From Ustilaginoidea virens (taxonomy: Eukaryota; Ascomycota; Sordariomycetes; Hypocreales; Clavicipitaceae): 64,000 bases of DNA. The stretch is from contig NC_057319.1 in NCBI RefSeq assembly GCF_000687475.1, forward strand, positions 5,074,001 to 5,138,000, written 5' to 3'. Both the position numbers and the translations under genes were made by a program. Of this stretch, positions 12,165-23,281 are shown piece by piece. Numbering within the stretch: position 1 is the stretch's first letter; the number at the start of each line of letters is the position of its first letter. The notes beneath the pieces are model-generated. The model was not told the origin of the DNA. It made no database searches and worked only from the letters and a program-made list of their open reading frames with translations.

Positions 12165-13457
12165 ATGGAGTTACAGCAAGCGAGCCCGTTGATCAAGCTT
12201 GAGCCTTCACCGGCCGAGTCTTTCCTCTCTCTCCCCAACGAACACTACACGTCGCTCTTCGCCCCGAGCACACCCTCCTCAACCACCATCAACCCTCTGG
12301 ATGTCATGACCCCCCAGTCACTCTCGGAAGACAGCAATACCTCTCAGCTGCTTCCTGTCTCGGAAGCCGCCGAGGGCAGGACACCCGTGCCGGAGGAACC
12401 TTGCTCGGAAAAGAAGCCCTCGAAAAAGAGAAAATCCTGGGGCCAGGTCCTCCCCGAACCAAAGACGAATCTACCTCCCAGGTAAGTCGGGCTGCAGGCT
12501 TCCGCCAATCCTGACCGTTTCAGCCGTCGCGTTACTGACTGGCACCCACAGAAAACGAGCCAAGACCGACGACGAGAAGGAGCAGCGCCGAGTAGAACGC
12601 GTCCTTCGCAATCGCCGCGCAGCCCAGTCATCAAGAGAGCGAAAGCGCCTCGAAGTGGAGGCGCTTGAGCACAGGAACAAGGAACTCGAGGTCATGCTCG
12701 CCGACGCGCAGAAAACAAACATGCTGTTGCTCGAGGAGCTGAACAAGTTTCGGCGTGACTCGGGTGTCGTCTCTCGGTCGTCATCGCCTTTGAGTTCCCT
12801 ACGCGACGCCCCCATCACCTTGTCTCAGGAGCTTTTCAGCTCACAAGATTGTCGCGGCGAATCCAACGTGGCCACCAACCTGGTTGACCAATTGATCGAG
12901 TCGGCCAATCCTACCGTCAACCCAGCCTCGCTATCCCCGGAGCTGACGCCCGTCCCCGATGAACCCCAACCTGGCTTCTCTGAGGTTGCGCTTACCGGCG
13001 AACAGAACCTTGCCGCTTGCTCCGACCTGACACAACATCCTGCTGAGATGTTGTTGGACCTGCAGTGTCACCAGTCGGAGCAAGTGCCCAAGTCGTCGCC
13101 GGAAGCGCAGGGCCGGACGTCGCCAGCCATGGCGCGGGCTCTGCAGCTCAGATCGATGCTGCTTTCAGCATCGGCGATTCTTTCGGCCTGTCAGCGGCCA
13201 TTGACACAGATCGCTATGTCCTCGAAAGCGGTCTTCTCGCTTCTCCCGACTCCTCCATTGCTGGCGACGATTATATGGTTGGTGACCCTGCCGCCAGCCT
13301 CGCAGGACAGTCGCACCTGGACCTCTTCAACATCGACGACTTCCTCAACCACGAGGCAAACAACGTCGTCTCCGACATTATGGCAGCGAGCAACTATGCC
13401 GACGCAGAACACGGCTTCGACCGCAAGGTCCACGACTCTGAGATTCAAGTCTCTTAA
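12165..13457 (+). CDS. hacA: HacA/Hac1 bZIP regulator of the unfolded protein response
   Basis: ATG 12165 lies in a CCGCCATGG context. A normal intron at 12482-12551 (GTAAGT...CACAG) joins the N-terminal part, with a KKRKSWGQ motif, to the basic region RVERVLRNRRAAQSSRERKR and a leucine-zipper stretch. Without further processing the frame runs on to 13854 (539 residues). A second frame entering near 13065 encodes an acidic C-terminus ending at 13457, with FNIDDFLNHEAN and NNVVSDIMAASNYADA. Removing 20 bases, the size of the Ire1-spliced intron in several filamentous fungi, joins the two frames exactly and gives 400 residues. A possible Ire1 hairpin is GAC-CTGCAGT-GTC at 13057-13069. The induced form should activate ER chaperone and secretion genes. 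The identity is strong; the exact cut sites are not determined. Confidence 0.92.
13057..13090 (+). promoter_or_regulatory. Candidate Ire1 unconventional splice site of hacA
   Basis: A 7-base loop CTGCAGT (13060-13066) is closed by a GAC/GTC stem, the geometry Ire1 prefers at the 5' cut. Cutting after CTG and removing 20 bases (about 13063-13082) joins the bZIP frame to the activating C-terminal frame. The 3' cut does not show a clear matching loop, so these limits are approximate. Confidence 0.5.
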
Positions 13458-14632
13458 AAGCATCCTTTCCTGCAGCCCCAATCTGGCGCGTCCCTTGACG
13501 GATGCGACGATGGAGGCATTGCGGTTGGTGTCTGAGGGATGCGATGATCGGGTCAAGACCTCCGGAGGCGACTCTCGTGCTACGCGCGGCGCAGTTGACG
13601 AGCTGTCGCAATGTTTAAACGACACTGTTCTTCCGTCGCGAGAGGTCTTGATGACTCTTTTGTGGGTTTTGAAAGTGGAGGAGCGCAAGACGCATCGACG
13701 GAATAGCGCACTTCCAACCCGAGATTGGCGCCCCGGGCCACCAGTTAATATCAAACACCTGTGCGAAAGTATCGGGCAAAGTTTTGGGGATAGTGTTGGG
13801 ATGAAACAAAGTAAAACAGATATCGGCGGCAGCCAACCGCGTCGCGCGACGTGAAAATGATGGTCCTTTTTTTTTTTTTTTTTTCCTTTTCTTTTTTTCT
13901 TTGTCACTTTTTTACGTGTCTGGGGTTGAGGTCAACCGGTACTGGGAAGCGGATTGGCTACAGGCGTTGAAGGCTAGATTTACAATTTACAGTGCAGGAG
14001 CAACACAGACCGGCTTCCTATTGTGTCGTACTTGATTGATCCGTAGAGCATCCAGTCTCCTTCCAAAACGTGTGAAGTCAGTCGGGTACAGCCTTCTTCC
14101 TACCCAAGGTGGTCATACAATAGCCTCGGGACTTTGGCGCAAGCTCTGCTCGGTCCTTATCCTCGACCCATGCCAGGCATAGTCTTTGTTACATCGGCGG
14201 TGTTGTTCAATCCCAGGCCCTGCGCATTCAAGCCAACCACAACCTGCTGCAGCTGCGTAGGATGTGACGTTTGGCTTGACAGCACCGCCCGACCACGGTT
14301 TCCAAAAATGCCGCTGATGGTGTCCCGGACGCGCATGACTTTTTCAGCAGCCCGCTAGACACGCTCACTCCATGTGCAAACAGAGCCCGGCGGAAGAGAT
14401 GATGCAGGGCCTACCAGCCGGCCCCCCCCCTGCGAGATTTACACGTTTCGACCGCCCTGGCTATCCGAGAAGTGCAACGTGCAAAGGGACGCTCTGGGGA
14501 TCACCAAGCCACACACCACACACACACACACGACGCCCGAGGCAAAAAAAAAAAGAAAAAGTCCATCTTGCCCCTCGTAGAGCCCGTGAAGCAAGGCGCA
14601 AGAGCAGGGGTTTTTCAGCTACCTGTGAGAGG

Positions 14633-14663
<31 letters not shown>

Positions 14664-14929
14664 GACAAGACTCCGTAATGGCTTGGGCCACACGGCCAGC
14701 CTGCGGTGCGGTGCCGCGGAATGCTGGCGAGGCCAGCTTGGCAACAGGGCGCGCAGTGACATGGCCCGCCTGCAGCGCGGGGGAAGGTCGCTCGCGGCGC
14801 CGTCTTGCGCTGCTTGACGGGCTGGACCGGGATGGCGGGGGGGCAGCGCCGGCTACGGCAGTGTCTCGGGCTCGCGTGCGGAGAGTCGCCTTGTGTTTGG
14901 GACATGTGCGTTGCGGCGTGTGCCCGCCG
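13458..14929. other. hacA 3' region and intergenic gap
   Basis: The unspliced hacA frame extends here to 13854. Past that no gene is recognised. It holds a T-rich tract near 13867-13900, a (CA)n microsatellite near 14511-14531 and an A27 run at 14637-14663. Confidence 0.5.
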
Positions 14930-15847
14930 TTACAGGCCCTCTGTTTCCAGCATCGCCGCCTCGTCGTCCGCGAAGCTGCCTGGCTCCGGGGCCCCGGGCC
15001 CCCCGTCCCGAGCTTCCGCTTCTGCAATCAGCGCGTCCAGATCATGGTCGTCCGCGCGCGCGCCGGCCCGCCCCTCCGCCTCCGCCTCCGCCTCCGCCTC
15101 CGCCATCAACGCATCCAAGTCGTCCGCATCGTCGTCCGGCGCGGCCGCCACCCGGGGGGCCTTCCTCGGCGTCGCCCCGTACAGGTCCTCCTCGTCTGGG
15201 GCGCCGTCGCTCCCCGCCGGCGTGCCATGTCCCTCGCCCGGCCGCGCCGCCCGGCCGGGTTCCTCCTCCTCCTCCTCCTGCTGCTGCTGCTGCTGCTGCT
15301 CCTCCTCCGGCCGGCCAGCCGCGCTCCCCCGCCTCAGCATCTCGTTCCGCGCCGCCAGCACGCGCTTCTTGTGCCCGGCCTTTTCCACCATGGCCAGCGC
15401 GTCGAGGAACCTGGCCTTGGGGAACAGGTCGTCCAGCCACATCTGGTACAGGGCGAGCAGGCGCGCGGCGTCGGCGAACTCGTGCCCCTTGCCCTTGATC
15501 TTGAGGTCGCGCGCCCGCTGGCGCAGCCGGGGGAGGCCGGCCGGCCCGAGCAGCCTGGCGGGCGGTGAGTCGCGACGCCGGGGCAAAACGGTTATTCGCG
15601 AGGGGAGGGGGGGGGAATCGGTGGCCGGCTTTGCTTACCTGTCCTCGTCGAGCTTGACGTTGGGCGGCCTCGCGCGCTTCTGCACGGAAACCTCGTGGTC
15701 GATGCCGAGGCCTTGGGACGACGGCTCCTTGCGCTTCTTCGGGGACGACGGGGGGCTGGGCGTCGCAAAGGGGTCGTCTACGTCGTAGTTTTCGAGATCG
15801 TCGTGTCGGTTGGGCGGAAGCTGCCCGGCGGAAAGGAGCGTCGGCAT
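14930..15847 (-). CDS. csm3: Csm3/Swi3 (TIPIN-like) replication fork protection subunit
   Basis: Two exons on the minus strand, 15847-15639 and 15554-14930, with a GTAAGC...CCAG intron, give 277 residues. Csm3/Swi3 pairs with Tof1/Swi1 in the nucleus to stabilise paused forks and signal to the S-phase checkpoint. The N-terminus has the acidic DDLENYDVDDPF motif typical of the family. The Swi3 domain lies at about residues 70-145, with LLGPAGLPRLRQRARDLK and FADAARLLALYQMWLDDLFP. The C-terminus is low complexity: a Q/E tract encoded by a CTG/CTC repeat near 15268-15308, and an alternating Ala-Glu stretch. An in-frame open stretch lies upstream, but ATG 15847 fits the family. An MCB box at 15949 lies in the 287-bp promoter shared with the complex I gene, fitting G1/S expression. 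Confidence 0.88.
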
Positions 15848-16134
15848 GATGGCTCGTTGGGAGGGAACCGATGTATGGCGCGGCACGTTGGGATTCAAGA
15901 GGCAGGCAGGCACCGGCTTGGAAGCAAGTTTGCGCTCCGCACCTCTCAACGCGTAGCTTGTCTGCTGAGACGCGACTCGCGCCGCGCGCACATCACGTGA
16001 CCTGCCGGAAACGGGCCTCCCGCGTGATGCCATCCTCAGGCACCAACCAACCAACCTGGCTCCCGAAGCTGCCCATCATCACCAAAGACTTGCGAGACAT
16101 CAACCAGCTTTGGGGCGAACGCAACACCCGCGCA
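15848..16134. promoter_or_regulatory. Bidirectional promoter of csm3 and the complex I 21 kDa gene
   Basis: This 287-bp gap separates two divergent starts. It contains an ACGCGT (MCB, MBF-type) box at 15949-15954 and a palindromic TCACGTGA E-box at 15993-16000. The MCB fits the replication gene; E-boxes of this type bind bHLH factors such as Cbf1. The pairing of box to gene is inference. Confidence 0.55.
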
Positions 16135-17024
16135 ATGGCTGAAACCGCGACCAAGCAGACGGGCCCGACCTACGTCGGGACCAGCAAGGTCGTCAAGACC
16201 GACTACCCGGTACGCTCCCCCCTCAGCTGGCGCCCAGTCGCCAGGCCTCGTTTGCTGACAAGATGCGCCCCCCCGTCCACGTCCAGCTGATTGACAACGA
16301 CCCGTACGTATGGCGCCTCTTCTCCACCCCGAAGACCGCGACGGAGAAACTAGACCGGGGGGGAATCGCTGACGCAAAGAGACAGCCACTTCAAGCGCGT
16401 CGTTCGATACGCCCGCCCGTCCGACTACCTCGCCGGCGGTCTGGCCGCCGCCTTCGCCCCGACGGCTCTGTACACGCTCGAGAAGTTTGCCCCGTCGCGC
16501 GTCGGCAAGGGCGGCTTGGCCAAGGCCATGCGGCTGGCGGGCTTTGTCGGCCTCGCCGGCGGCTTCCTCTACTTTTACCAGCGATCATGCCGTACGTCGC
16601 ACCCGGTTGCCCCCTCCCCCCCCCTCATCCCTCCCCGCCCGCCAATCCGACGAGAGCAGCCCGGACAAGACCCGTCGGGCATAGGCAAGTCGCTAACACG
16701 AAGGACCGCCCCCCCGGGCGCTTGGGGGGGAAACACCACGCAGTCCGCTTCTACGGCGCCACCGAGAACCGGCGCGAAGTCGACATGGACATGCGCGAAA
16801 TGGTGGCCAAGGTCAAGGCCGGCGAGCCCCTCTACGGCGAGAGCAAGCTCAGCCCGTACCTGCAGGGCGTTGCGGCGCGGCAGAGCAGGTACTCGGCCCT
16901 GTTCTTCAGCGCGGTGCCGTGGTTCAACTTTGTCAACCATGGCCAGCACGGCGTCGACACGGCCAAGTATTACCAGCAGGCGGAGCGGGAGCTGGAGGCA
17001 GAGCGCACGGGCAAGAGCTTGTAA
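16135..17024 (+). CDS. Mitochondrial complex I 21 kDa accessory subunit (NUXM type)
   Basis: Four exons: 16135-16209, 16287-16303, 16386-16591 and 16744-17024, giving 192 residues. Exon 2 is only 17 bases and encodes LIDND plus part of a proline codon. The spliced protein reads PTYVGTSKVVKTDYP, then LIDNDPHFKRVVRYARPSDY, two hydrophobic stretches (residues about 45-65 and 75-95), YFYQRSCLRFYGATENRREV and a C-terminal half ending PWFNFVNHGQHGVDTAKYY. These match the two-part family of the fungal NADH:ubiquinone oxidoreductase 21 kDa subunit, an inner-membrane accessory protein. An in-frame ATG at 16030 would add 35 residues, but family members usually begin shortly before the PTYVGTSK motif. 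It is divergent from csm3 and shares its promoter. Confidence 0.9.
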
Positions 17025-17812
17025 GCCGGGGCGGGGCGGGGCGGGTGAAGCAGAACCTGGGAGGAAGGGGGAGGAAAAGCGGGCGGTTGGCCAAGTCCGC
17101 TCGTTTGTGTATATCAATGGCGAGGCGGACCCTCGCCAGCCCCGGTGGCGTGGAAACTGGCCGTTTCTTTGACCAAATCTACCGTTTGAAACATGAGGAT
17201 GGCTGGCGTTCGTGGCAGCGCCGCGCATGGCCGTTGTGACCCGGCTGCGCGGCCTTTTCTACCAGGGCGTTTTGACCGGGTCTGCATCTCGGTTGGCGCA
17301 ACAAGAGCTTATTCCCTGCGACGGCGCTCGCAAGCGATTCACGGGCGCTGCGGAGAATCCCTCGCTGCTAATCCCTCGCTGCTTCTAGCCGTCGGCTTCT
17401 CCTGTAGGCCGTCCGACTCTACGGCAACCAGAAACGTATGCCACCCCGTGATTTTCACCCCGTGATTTTCACCCCGAGATTTTCACCAGCCGGGTGTTTG
17501 TTCTACAACGATATGTTGCAACGGTCATGTCGTAACTGGCCTGTTGCTGTACTTGGGCCATCAGGCGCCTCCGGTCACGCTTCAAAGACGTCCGCCGCCA
17601 CATTGTTCATCACTGGCCGGGTGTTTCTTTGACTCCATTGCTGGCTGCAGTGCCTGAATCCAGATTCCGCCAAAAGAGCGCTCGCTACGATGCCAAAACA
17701 CACATATTTATCCCGCCTGTCAAGATGACGACCCAGCCTGACCCATCTCTGCCTACTTTCGCAGAAAACAGCTGCGAAATCCATCCTCCCATGCCAGCAG
17801 CCTCCGTCAAGC
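17025..17812. other. Convergent intergenic region with short tandem repeat
   Basis: No gene is seen. Three copies of a 15-base unit based on GATTTTCACCCC lie at about 17450-17490. The rest is the 3' side of two convergent genes. Confidence 0.5.
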
Positions 17813-20800
17813 TCAGTACCTCCAAAAGGACGTCTTATCAAACGACGACAAGACACCCCTCAGGTTAGAGCCTGCCCCGACTATACCGCCATGGTGGATG
17901 ATTGTTCCCTCCCGCATGCTGGGCCCCGTCATGTCCGCCAAGGCCAGTTGCTCCAGCTTCACGGTTAAGCCCTGCCTCTCTGCGTACTCCATGGCCGTCG
18001 TCCCGTGAGCGTCTCTCCTGTGCGCATCGGCTCCGTGGCCGAGCAGCAGGCCGAAAACCGCCTCTTTCCCCTCTTGGGCCGCGAGATGCAGCGCCGTCCA
18101 GCCGGAAACCTCCCATGCGGCGTTGGGGTCCGAGCCAGAGGACAAGAGATTCGAGAGCTTGGAGAAGAAGCCCTGGTCGGGGTCCTCTGGCTCGGAACCA
18201 GATTCGTCCGAGTCTGTCCAGCCGAAGTCGTCCAGAAGCACCAGCAGATGCAAGGAATACTCGTATGTGTCCTCCTCGAACGCGTCATCCGAGATATCCT
18301 CGAACAGTGCCTTGAGTCGTTTGAGCGTCAGTCTTCGGTGCTCTTTGGTGCCCTCGCCTCCATAGGAGCGTCGTCATCCAAGAGTTCGGCGACGAGGCGG
18401 ATTGCCCGTTGCCAGTATCTGCCCTTCTCTGCGGCCAGGTACGAGTGTACTGATTCCATCTCGTCGGTTACGACGTCTGGCAACTCGTGTAATCGCTTGC
18501 TCTTGGCCAATTCTTGGTACGCCAGCTGCATAATGTCCAAGCTGCTCGGTCTGTCCCTCTCGTCTGCTTTCACGCAACCGGCCATGAGATCGCGGAATTC
18601 TCTAGAATTTAGCAATGCATCTTGCTTGCATTTGTAAGTGAGCCGGACTGTCTCTTTGTGAACGAAAGAAACGTGTCAGTTTGCTTTGTCCAAGAATGAA
18701 ACCTTGAAACCTTGATAATCTCACCTCCTAGGCAGAAAATATCCCCCTTTCGAGTCCAGTTGTCACCCTGCTGAACTTGCTGCATTATTCATCAGCCGAC
18801 CGGCATACTCGAAGCGGGCCCATGCAAGAAAAGGACAAGCCAGGGGGAAAAAAAAAATAAAAAAACCGACATAATCCAAGCAAGTGAGCAGGGACCTACA
18901 GGAGGCTTCATCCCGTCGCTTCCAATCCATTGGGTCTTGTTCACTTGTCCGCCTTGGCCCGCAGCAGTCGCTATGCCCAGGTCACACAGCTTGAAGATGT
19001 ATTCGTTTGACCCGATACTCTGCTTTACAACTGCATATACCTAGTATCAGTACCGTTGGCGATTTTCAGTTATTGAAGAAGCATACCGTTGGCCGGCTTC
19101 ACATCTCGATGAATGACATATTTCCAATCTCGCTCAAAGCGACATTGGCATGGTCCTTCCGCGTCGTGGTGCAGGGACAGGCCGTAGTGTAGGTAGGCAA
19201 GGGCAGAGCTCAGCTGCCACAGCAGACCCCAAATAGCCGCGCCATTGAGGGCTTTTGATGAGACGTGTGTGCCAGGCTTGGGCTGCCAAAACCCAAGCTT
19301 TCTGTCCGTTTTGTCCTTTATCTGCACTTTTGGATCCAGGCTGTGGGCCTGTTGCAGGTCGCCCATGTCGCAATACTCCATGTAAAGAAGGAAAGCGTTC
19401 ATTTCCGGGTCGCTATCTGAGTCGAGATAGAGCACGACATGGGGATGCTGCAGCATGTCGAGGATTTGTCGCTCAGACAGAGAATATTTCTGCCCACTCT
19501 TGCCGTGCGCCAGGGAAGTATATTCATCATTCATTTCCATTGCTTCCTTGGTAATTATAAACGTCTTCCGGAAGACTCTCTTCGGTTGAATACATTAGTC
19601 GGACGAGACTTCCAGGGTTGCAGTAAGTTTCGGGAGCCACAAAAGGGCCCCAACATTTGCCTCCGACGGCAACAAGTGGGAGGAGAACTAACTCACCAAG
19701 TCTGGACTTCCCGGCTGTACCAGTACCTCGCATGAAAACTGTGCGCCTTGCTTGATCTGCAACGTCTTGTCCTTGTCGACCTGATAGGTCTTCCAGTTAA
19801 AGTCTCTGGGCACATTCTTCCAGACAATCGGCGTCGCCGAGGGCTCTTCCAGGTGCCGCGGCGTTTTTCTGGTGCCTGGGATCGCGCCAGCTCTGCTCAG
19901 AAACCTTACCACCTGCTCGTGATTCTTTCGGATGGCCTCGTCAAGAGCAGTCAGGCCGAGCGTGTCTTGGATATCCAGCTTTTGACGTCTTGAGCCCACA
20001 AGTTCCCTCACCAAGTTCAGATTTCCTGCTCTACTGGCGCAATGAAGAGCCGTCATGCCATGAATATTCTGTATGTTGGGATCTGCCCCCATGCATAGCA
20101 GAAAGCAAACGACTGGGATGTGGCCAAACCAACAGGCCAAGTGAAGCGGCGTTCGACCCTGCGCATCTACGGAATCCAAGGCCGCACCGTGCTGAACGAG
20201 GACTTCCATGACGGGCAAGTGGCCTCCCTTGGCTGCAAGGTGAAGAGCAGTCCACCTGTCGAGCTTGGTCGTCATCTGAATCAGCATTTGGACTCGGCGA
20301 GGATCTACGAATTGGAAGAACAAAAAGATGTGGCCTTGTAGCCCCAGCCTCGACAGCCAATGCAGGGCTGTCCAGTTTCCTTCGGTCTGTGATTCGAGAT
20401 CGACTCTGTTGCGTATTAGGCGAGCGGCAACCTCGGTGAGGCCGCAAGCGGAGGCAAGATGGATGCCAAGCATTCCCTCATAGGCCTCATCATACCGGCC
20501 CGGGTATTCTTCATTCTGTGCCATGACCAGCCCAGAGGTGGCGATGCCGCATTGCGAATTTAGGAAACCCAAGACCTCCATCTCGACATCCTTGTAGCAG
20601 TTCCGTGCGTGGTAGCCCCAGTACAGCGCAGCATATTGTAGCAGCGGATGCTGACAGAGCTTATCACGCAGGTCCGAGTACGTTCTCGGTATCTTGTTGC
20701 AGAATTCTTTCATCTGAAGGTAAGTGATGCATTTTCGCATAATCAAAGCGTGAGGGCCACCATGCGACGGATCTAGTTGCCTTGGCAGCCAACTCTGCAG

Positions 20801-21970
20801 AAACTTTTCCAGAGACTGGTGAATAAGTAGAACTCGCTGACTCCGATCTATGGATATGAGGCTCATCAAAATATTCGTGAATGACTGTACGGGGATCGCG
20901 AGAGATTCGTCTATTTCGAAAATCCCGGCCCTCACCGCTAGTGCTGTTTGCAGTTCGATTGATGTAAGCGGTCTTTTGGCAAAGGCCAACCATGTTAGCA
21001 TCTCCACTGCTACAGAAGAGTCATTACGGTCTCGCTTCATTAAACGCTCCAGGATTCGAGTGTACAGTTTGACCATGTCTGCGGGAAGGTCCCGAAGAAG
21101 CTCATCAAGTCTTGCCTCACTGAGAGCTTGATGAGACTCCAACTCATCCATGGCAAGCTTGGCCCAGAGCAATCTGCCAAGAAAGAGTGTCAGAACTCTG
21201 CTCAACAAGAAAATAAGACAACGTGATATATTTGGTGCTCACAGTCCCGAGGCTTTCTCAGTAATGCTCCTGGTAACTTGGCTCACAAAACCGGGACGCC
21301 CTACCGCAAGTCTCGTCACCGGGGGCCAGTTTTCCAACCGTTGCCGAATATACGTTGAAATGTCCTCGTCTCGGGCGCGAACCTCTAACCGTAGAGCACC
21401 AACAAAAAGCTTCTTGCTTGATAAAGCTACCCTGGACGTCATGAAGACGTTGATATGTTTCATGCCCATCGTTTCGAGAAGCTTGTGGACCAAATCTTCC
21501 GAGTGACCGGGGTACTGATCTACAGCATCAAAAACCAAGAACACCCTACGGGCTTGAACCAATAAACTCCATAGGATCCTGGACGCATATGTAAATCCTG
21601 GGCCTTCTGAACCTTTGTTTCTCAAGAGATTTGCGGCCTTTAGCTCCTCTGAAGCCTTTGAATTGTTCAAATACAGAACGCACTGCTTAATGAGACACCC
21701 CACAATATCGGCCGGTTTGTATTCATTCATGTCGAAGTATACATAACCTACAAAGTTGGGAGGGCGGAATCGTTGGGTAAGATGTTCGATGGCAAGGCAG
21801 CTATAAGCTCGTTAGCTAGCGGGCTTCAAAACCCTTGGCCCCCTTCGACTCGTCTTCGAGTGACTCACCTTTGCACCGTTTTACCTGACCCAGCTTTTGG
21901 CCAAAGAGTCTCAATTAGTCCCGGGGTCCTTTTACATAGCTTATGAAAGCCCTTCTCCCCCCCCCCCCCC

Positions 21971-22012
<42 letters not shown>

Positions 22013-22661
22013 ATTAAAACCTTTGAAAGACTTACGGGGTCCAGTACACCACAGCACCTTCCCGGGTCGCTCCACCCATGTGAGGAAAGTGGCATCTTTG
22101 TAGACTGGAGAGAGTGTGTCCGACTCGGCTCTCTTAAGGATCTGTCTATGCTTTTCTGTGAAGTCCAAGGAGGTATTCCACCGCAGTGCCTCTTTCGTAG
22201 AGGTTCCGCGCCGAGGAGCGTTCCAGTCAGTGCTTCCCGAGAGGAGTTGCAAATTTTGGCGAAGTTGTTGTATTTCGTCGACATATTTGTTTAGTTTCCG
22301 ACTGATAGGTTGGCGCTTCCACCAATGGGTTACCGGGAGTCGGTTGGAGCCTTTGTTCACCTCACTTTTTTTGAATTTGCTCCTGAAGAGCATGGAGCGT
22401 TTCTATTAAACGTGAGACAGTTTCTCGGAGGCTTTTAGAGTAGTTGGAGCCAGTATTGTAGGTGTCTTGCTGCTCAAGAGTATCTCGGGCTTTCAGAAAT
22501 AGGTGGTCAATTAGTTGAAGTTCTGTAATCAAATTATCAAAAGCCGCCGGCTCGCTTGGTACCGATGGGGTGTCGACTTGTTTGGTGATATTTAATAGGT
22601 TGTTGACCATGTCCACCGCAGTCACTATTGATCCCGCGGCTCCACAAACCTCAGCCATCAT
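17813..22661 (-). CDS. NLR-type STAND protein fused to a protein kinase: Helo_like_N - NACHT - ankyrin - kinase - ankyrin
   Basis: Minus-strand exons are 22661-22366, 22301-22036, 21893-21869, 21800-21243, 21173-19697, 19579-19087, 19030-18900, 18770-18725 and from 18647; all junctions keep phase. Residues 1-98 form a helical domain resembling the fungal STAND N-terminal (Helo_like_N) family. Walker A GPPGSGKTV is rebuilt across a 25-base exon near residue 190, followed by FLVFDAVDQYP (Walker B) and VFMTSR. Ankyrin repeats span about 610-830. A kinase follows: IKQGAQFSCEVLV, Lys879 in RVFRK, Glu910 in SERQIL, hinge YMEYCDMGDL, catalytic VIHRDVKPAN (Asp1033), DLG at 1055-1057 and KGDIFCLG. In this frame the protein stops at 18328 (1,203 residues). 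One frame shift away, EGTKEHRRL and two ankyrin repeats run to 17813. NLRs sense ligands and trigger cell death or incompatibility; the role here is inferred. Confidence 0.75.
21958..22011. repeat. Compound C21-T33 homopolymer in the NLR intron 2
   Basis: Twenty-one C directly followed by 33 T lie inside the 142-base intron 22035-21894; in the sense of the gene this is A33 then G21. It separates the Walker A exon from the upstream exon. Confidence 0.9.
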
Positions 22662-23281
22662 AGAGCAGACTGATCCAATTCAACTGGCGCATAAAATTCC
22701 GGGATTATGGGGCAGGCTTGATAGTTAGCCTGGCGCGAAAAGAAGTGTGTAGCCGTCACTAGAAGCAGGACCAAGGTACGGAACCCTCAGGTTCTTAATG
22801 ACTCCTCTTTCGAGGCCACCATACGAGGCTGAGAGAGCTTCCTTTCGGGGCCCCATTTCCCTGCGTCATCACACTGCAGCTTGTTCAACTTGGAAAGAAA
22901 CATGCGGAGAGGACTGCATTGGTTGGGGTGGCGTATCCTTGTGTTCCCTGAACTGCGTGATATCGATTCAGACGGCCAACACCATGCGTGGTATTGACTC
23001 AGTGGCTGTCGGTGTGATTTCAATTGGTTGCCTTACTGCAGCTAAATGCAGTCAGCCAGACAAGATGGTGACATGTTTTCTCGCTCTGATTCCATCCGGG
23101 CTAATGGAGTGCAGGCGTTGTAAGCTGCCCTCGATCTTGATACTGTGCTCTGCAAGTCCGGACACCCTGCGTCTTTGGAAGCTACAATTGTAAAAACTAA
23201 ACTCGATCCATCTCGCCCTGAAGATTGGGGCATTCTTGCAGTTTTGAAAAATTTACACGAAAATCCAGCGAGTGAAAAGCC
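22662..23281. promoter_or_regulatory. Shared upstream region of the NLR-kinase and HeLo-pseudokinase genes
   Basis: This 620-bp gap lies between two divergent starts. No clear TATA box or known operator is visible. The head-to-head layout suggests co-regulation. Confidence 0.45.

Noticed and set aside
13459..13854. A separate gene downstream of hacA
   Set aside because: This stretch is the continuation of the unspliced hacA frame and has no start or promoter of its own.
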